Made by a program: the position numbers and the translations under genes. The notes below the pieces were generated by a model. That model was given only the letters and a program-made list of their open reading frames with translations. It did no database searches and was not told the DNA's origin. A stretch of 8,359 bases of DNA from Bacillota bacterium (GTDB lineage: Bacteria > Bacillota > Clostridia > Acetivibrionales > DSM-2933). Shown here one piece after another: positions 6,574-8,359 of the stretch; position 1 is the stretch's first letter, and each line of letters begins with the position of its first letter. The stretch is from assembly GCA_023441845.1 (NCBI GenBank), contig JAEZNF010000067.1:1-8359 (forward strand), in the 5' to 3' direction.

Positions 6574-6576
6574 CTA

Positions 6577-6585
6577 TGGTATAAT
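6577..6585 (+). promoter_or_regulatory. Extended -10 promoter (TGGTATAAT) for phoH
   Basis: TGGTATAAT is identical to the element ahead of the dipeptidase gene (5571-5579). No -35 is evident at 16-18 bases. It gives a leader of roughly 50 bases before the phoH start. Confidence 0.55.
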
Positions 6586-6643
6586 GAAATAAGAAGAATT
6601 TTTTTCAATTTCTTTTCGGTTTTCAAACACAATTCAATAAAGA

Positions 6644-8035
6644 ATGGGGCGATCAATATTGAAAAAAACCTTTGTTCTTGACACTAACGTATTGCTTCAA
6701 ACACCATATGCACTTTATTCTTTTGGAGACAATTCCATCGTAATTCCCGAGGTTGTACTGGAAGAACTTGACAAATTTAAAAAGGACAATACCGAACTGG
6801 GAGCTAATGCAAGACAAACTGCAAGATTAATCGATTCGCTGAGAACAAAAGGAAATTTAAGTGAAGGTATATCATTGGAAAATGGCGGAACACTTAGGGT
6901 TGAAATGAATTTCAGCAATGTCATTCTTCCTGACGGCTGGGAAGAAGCAAATAATGACAACAGGATTCTTAAGGTATGCAAAGGGCTTTTGGAGCAAGGT
7001 GAAAATGTTTTCCTTGTGACAAAAGATATTTTTGAAAGAATTAAAGCGGATGTTATAGGCGTTATAGCGCAGGATTTCTTTGCAGAGCAGGTTCCTGCCT
7101 ATGATGAACAGTACAAGGGACGGCTTGATGTTTATACTACCGAAGAAAAGCTTAATGATTTTTATAAAAAAGGCAGACTTAATATTGATGATTTGTTTAT
7201 CTATTCGAATGACTACAGCCATACTGAGACTCCCGAACATGTAACCAATCAGTTCTTTATAATTCACTCAAACAGCAATGAAAAGCAAACTGCACTTGGG
7301 CGTTTTGACGGGAAGGAAGTGGTATCCTTAAACTTCCTTCAGGAGAGGCCTTTCGGAGTAACCCCCAGGAATGCGGGTCAGAAGTTTATGCAGGAAGCTC
7401 TTTTGATGGATGCGGACAAAGCTCCTCTTGTCATAATAAAGGGGCCTGCCGGCACAGCAAAGACCTTCTATTCACTTGCAGCAGGGTTGCACAAAATCAT
7501 GATAGAACAAAGCAAGCTATATAGAAAGATACTGGTGTGCCGCCCCAATGTGAAACTGGATGAAGACATAGGCTTCCTGCCCGGAACCGAACAGGAGAAG
7601 ATTGCTCCGTTTTTAAGACCTATTGTCGATAACCTTGAGGTCCTTATAGACAATGACGAGAACGAGCGTTACAGGAGCGAGAAGGAACTGGCAGACAAGG
7701 TCGATGAGCTTTTTGACCGCAAAATTATAAATACCGAGGCCATTGCTTTTATAAGAGGACGGTCCATTGTAAAGCAGTGGGTTATAATAGATGAAGCGCA
7801 GAACCTCACTCCGAAGCAGGTCAAGGGAATAATTACCCGTGCGGGAGCAGGTACAAAAATTATTCTGCTTGGAGACCCCGAACAGATCGACCATCCCTTC
7901 CTTGATATAAGAACAAACGGATTATGCTACGCTTCCGAGAAGATGAAGGGGAGCACGCTCTGTTACCAGGTGACATTGACGGATGAAGAATGTGAACGTT
8001 CGGAACTGGCTTATGAAGGAGCCAAGAGAATGTAG
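6644..8035 (+). CDS. PIN-domain PhoH family protein (PhoH2-type RNA helicase/nuclease)
   Basis: A 463-residue fusion of an N-terminal PIN nuclease domain and a C-terminal PhoH ATPase, the normal PhoH2 architecture and length. PIN domain (about 8-150): FVLDTNVLL with D13, VIPEVVLEELDKFK with E40/E41, NDNRIL with D105 and VTKD with D128, the expected acidic metal-binding set. PhoH domain (about 235-463): Walker A GPAGTAKT (267-274, K273), Walker B VIIDEAQN (D383, E384) and LLGDPEQID (409-416). Characterised PhoH2 proteins unwind and cleave RNA with ATP hydrolysis; a cytoplasmic RNA-turnover role is inferred. Start: ATG 6644 has no clear ribosome binding site. An in-frame TTG at 6659 has GGGG nine bases upstream and would give the usual family beginning, Met-Lys-Lys-Thr-Phe, so it may be the true start. 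Mycobacterial phoH2 has an upstream antitoxin-like phoAT; no ORF for one is seen here. Confidence 0.95.
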   Translation: MGRSILKKTFVLDTNVLLQTPYALYSFGDNSIVIPEVVLEELDKFKKDNTELGANARQTARLIDSLRTKGNLSEGISLENGGTLRVEMNFSNVILPDGWEEANNDNRILKVCKGLLEQGENVFLVTKDIFERIKADVIGVIAQDFFAEQVPAYDEQYKGRLDVYTTEEKLNDFYKKGRLNIDDLFIYSNDYSHTETPEHVTNQFFIIHSNSNEKQTALGRFDGKEVVSLNFLQERPFGVTPRNAGQKFMQEALLMDADKAPLVIIKGPAGTAKTFYSLAAGLHKIMIEQSKLYRKILVCRPNVKLDEDIGFLPGTEQEKIAPFLRPIVDNLEVLIDNDENERYRSEKELADKVDELFDRKIINTEAIAFIRGRSIVKQWVIIDEAQNLTPKQVKGIITRAGAGTKIILLGDPEQIDHPFLDIRTNGLCYASEKMKGSTLCYQVTLTDEECERSELAYEGAKRM

Positions 8036-8067
8036 TAAAAATCCTTAACTTTCACATTGCACAAAGG

Positions 8068-8268
8068 CGCACAGGCAAATTTTCATCAACATCTTAAGCG
8101 AGCCGCCATGAATGCCAGCGAATCGGTAAATTTTCGGGTATAAAAAAACAGGATGTTTTTTAAGCATCTTGCTACAGGAGGTTGCATAGATGCGGCCCCG
8201 AAAATCCACCGATGTGCCGATGCATTCATTGGCGAGCTTATTTCTGTGATGAAAATTTCGCCTGTGCG
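8068..8268. repeat. Long imperfect inverted repeat: MITE-like element or structured RNA, family not recognised
   Basis: The two arms pair through six helices, from outside in: 8068-8076 with 8260-8268 (9 bp); 8077-8088 with 8247-8258 (12 bp, one bulged C at 8259); 8095-8099 with 8236-8240 (5 bp); 8104-8115 with 8222-8234 (12 bp, bulged T8230); 8122-8127 with 8208-8213 (6 bp); and 8130-8138 with 8197-8205 (9 bp). That is 53 base pairs in 201 bases, all checked by hand. The outer arms CGCACAGGC/GCCTGTGCG form terminal inverted repeats. The apical part (8139-8196) has two mutually exclusive hairpins: AAAAAACA/TGTTTTTT (8143-8150 with 8154-8161) and CAGGATG/CATCTTG (8149-8155 with 8165-8171). No transposase and no clear target-site duplication is visible. 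Confidence 0.85.
8190..8249 (+). CDS. Possible 19-residue small ORF inside the inverted repeat
   Basis: ATG at 8190 lies eight bases after a perfect AGGAGG (8176-8181) and opens a frame reading MRPRKSTDVPMHSLASLFL before TGA. The Shine-Dalgarno is in the apical part of the folded element and the coding part lies in its right arm, so translation would require or cause unfolding. It is too short to judge by composition and may be chance. No similarity to a known leader peptide is recognised. Confidence 0.25.
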   Translation: MRPRKSTDVPMHSLASLFL

Positions 8269-8359
8269 TATTTCGGTCTGTTAAGCTTCCACCCTCAAAA
8301 AGCGTTCCATAATTAACTTATAACTTACCTAAAACTCCATTGAAAATATCAGCAATAAT

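Larger units (their letters stand above)
8036..8359. other. Intergenic region after phoH, dominated by a 200-base inverted repeat
   Basis: There is no long ORF. The first 30 bases after the phoH stop and the last 90 bases before the edge show nothing recognisable. The middle (8068-8268) folds on itself as described for the inverted repeat. Confidence 0.6.

Noticed and set aside
8036..8359. Intrinsic terminator or CRISPR-like array after phoH
   Set aside because: There are no regularly spaced direct repeats and no G/C-rich stem followed by a T run; the structure is a single long inverted repeat.

Overview
The window looks like chromosomal DNA from a low-GC, spore-forming, plant-polysaccharide-degrading clostridium. 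The cellulolytic Acetivibrio/Hungateiclostridium/Ruminiclostridium group is the best guess. The evidence is a cotJ spore-coat operon, strong AGGAGG-type ribosome binding sites, lipoprotein signals of Gram-positive type, and a large secreted glycosidase with a Pro-Thr linker leading into a CBM6-type carbohydrate-binding module. The species call is inference.

Layout. Positions 1-2723 (minus) hold the N-terminal 907 codons of a DUF1680-superfamily (GH127/GH146) beta-L-arabinofuranosidase, cut by the window edge inside the CBM6 module. A 361-base divergent spacer with a clear extended -10 promoter follows. It leads into two small AT-rich genes (3085-3651 and 3728-4300, plus) for unrelated, uncharacterised lipoproteins. 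Positions 4301-4750 hold no supported gene, only one hairpin and an A/T-flanked hairpin that probably ends the cotJ operon. The cotJ operon runs on the minus strand as cotJA (5223-5429), cotJB (4961-5209) and a cotJC that stops after 62 codons (4751-4939), about a third of normal length. Divergent from it is an exported VanX/DdpX-like D-Ala-D-Ala dipeptidase (5608-6537, plus). Next is a PIN-PhoH protein (6644-8035, plus).

The last 300 bases contain the most unusual structure: an imperfect inverted repeat of about 200 bases (8068-8268). Its two arms pair through six helices, and its apical part carries a perfect Shine-Dalgarno and a 19-codon ORF. It is either a miniature mobile or repeat element or a structured RNA, and I cannot assign it to a known family.

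The genes do not form one pathway. The arabinofuranosidase acts outside the cell on hemicellulose or arabinan side chains, the lipoproteins sit on the outer face of the membrane, CotJ proteins belong to the spore coat, the dipeptidase cleaves a cell-wall precursor dipeptide outside the membrane, and PhoH is a predicted RNA helicase-nuclease. The truncated cotJC, the gene-free stretch beside it and the AT-rich lipoprotein pair suggest that 2724-4750 has been rearranged relative to an ancestral layout.
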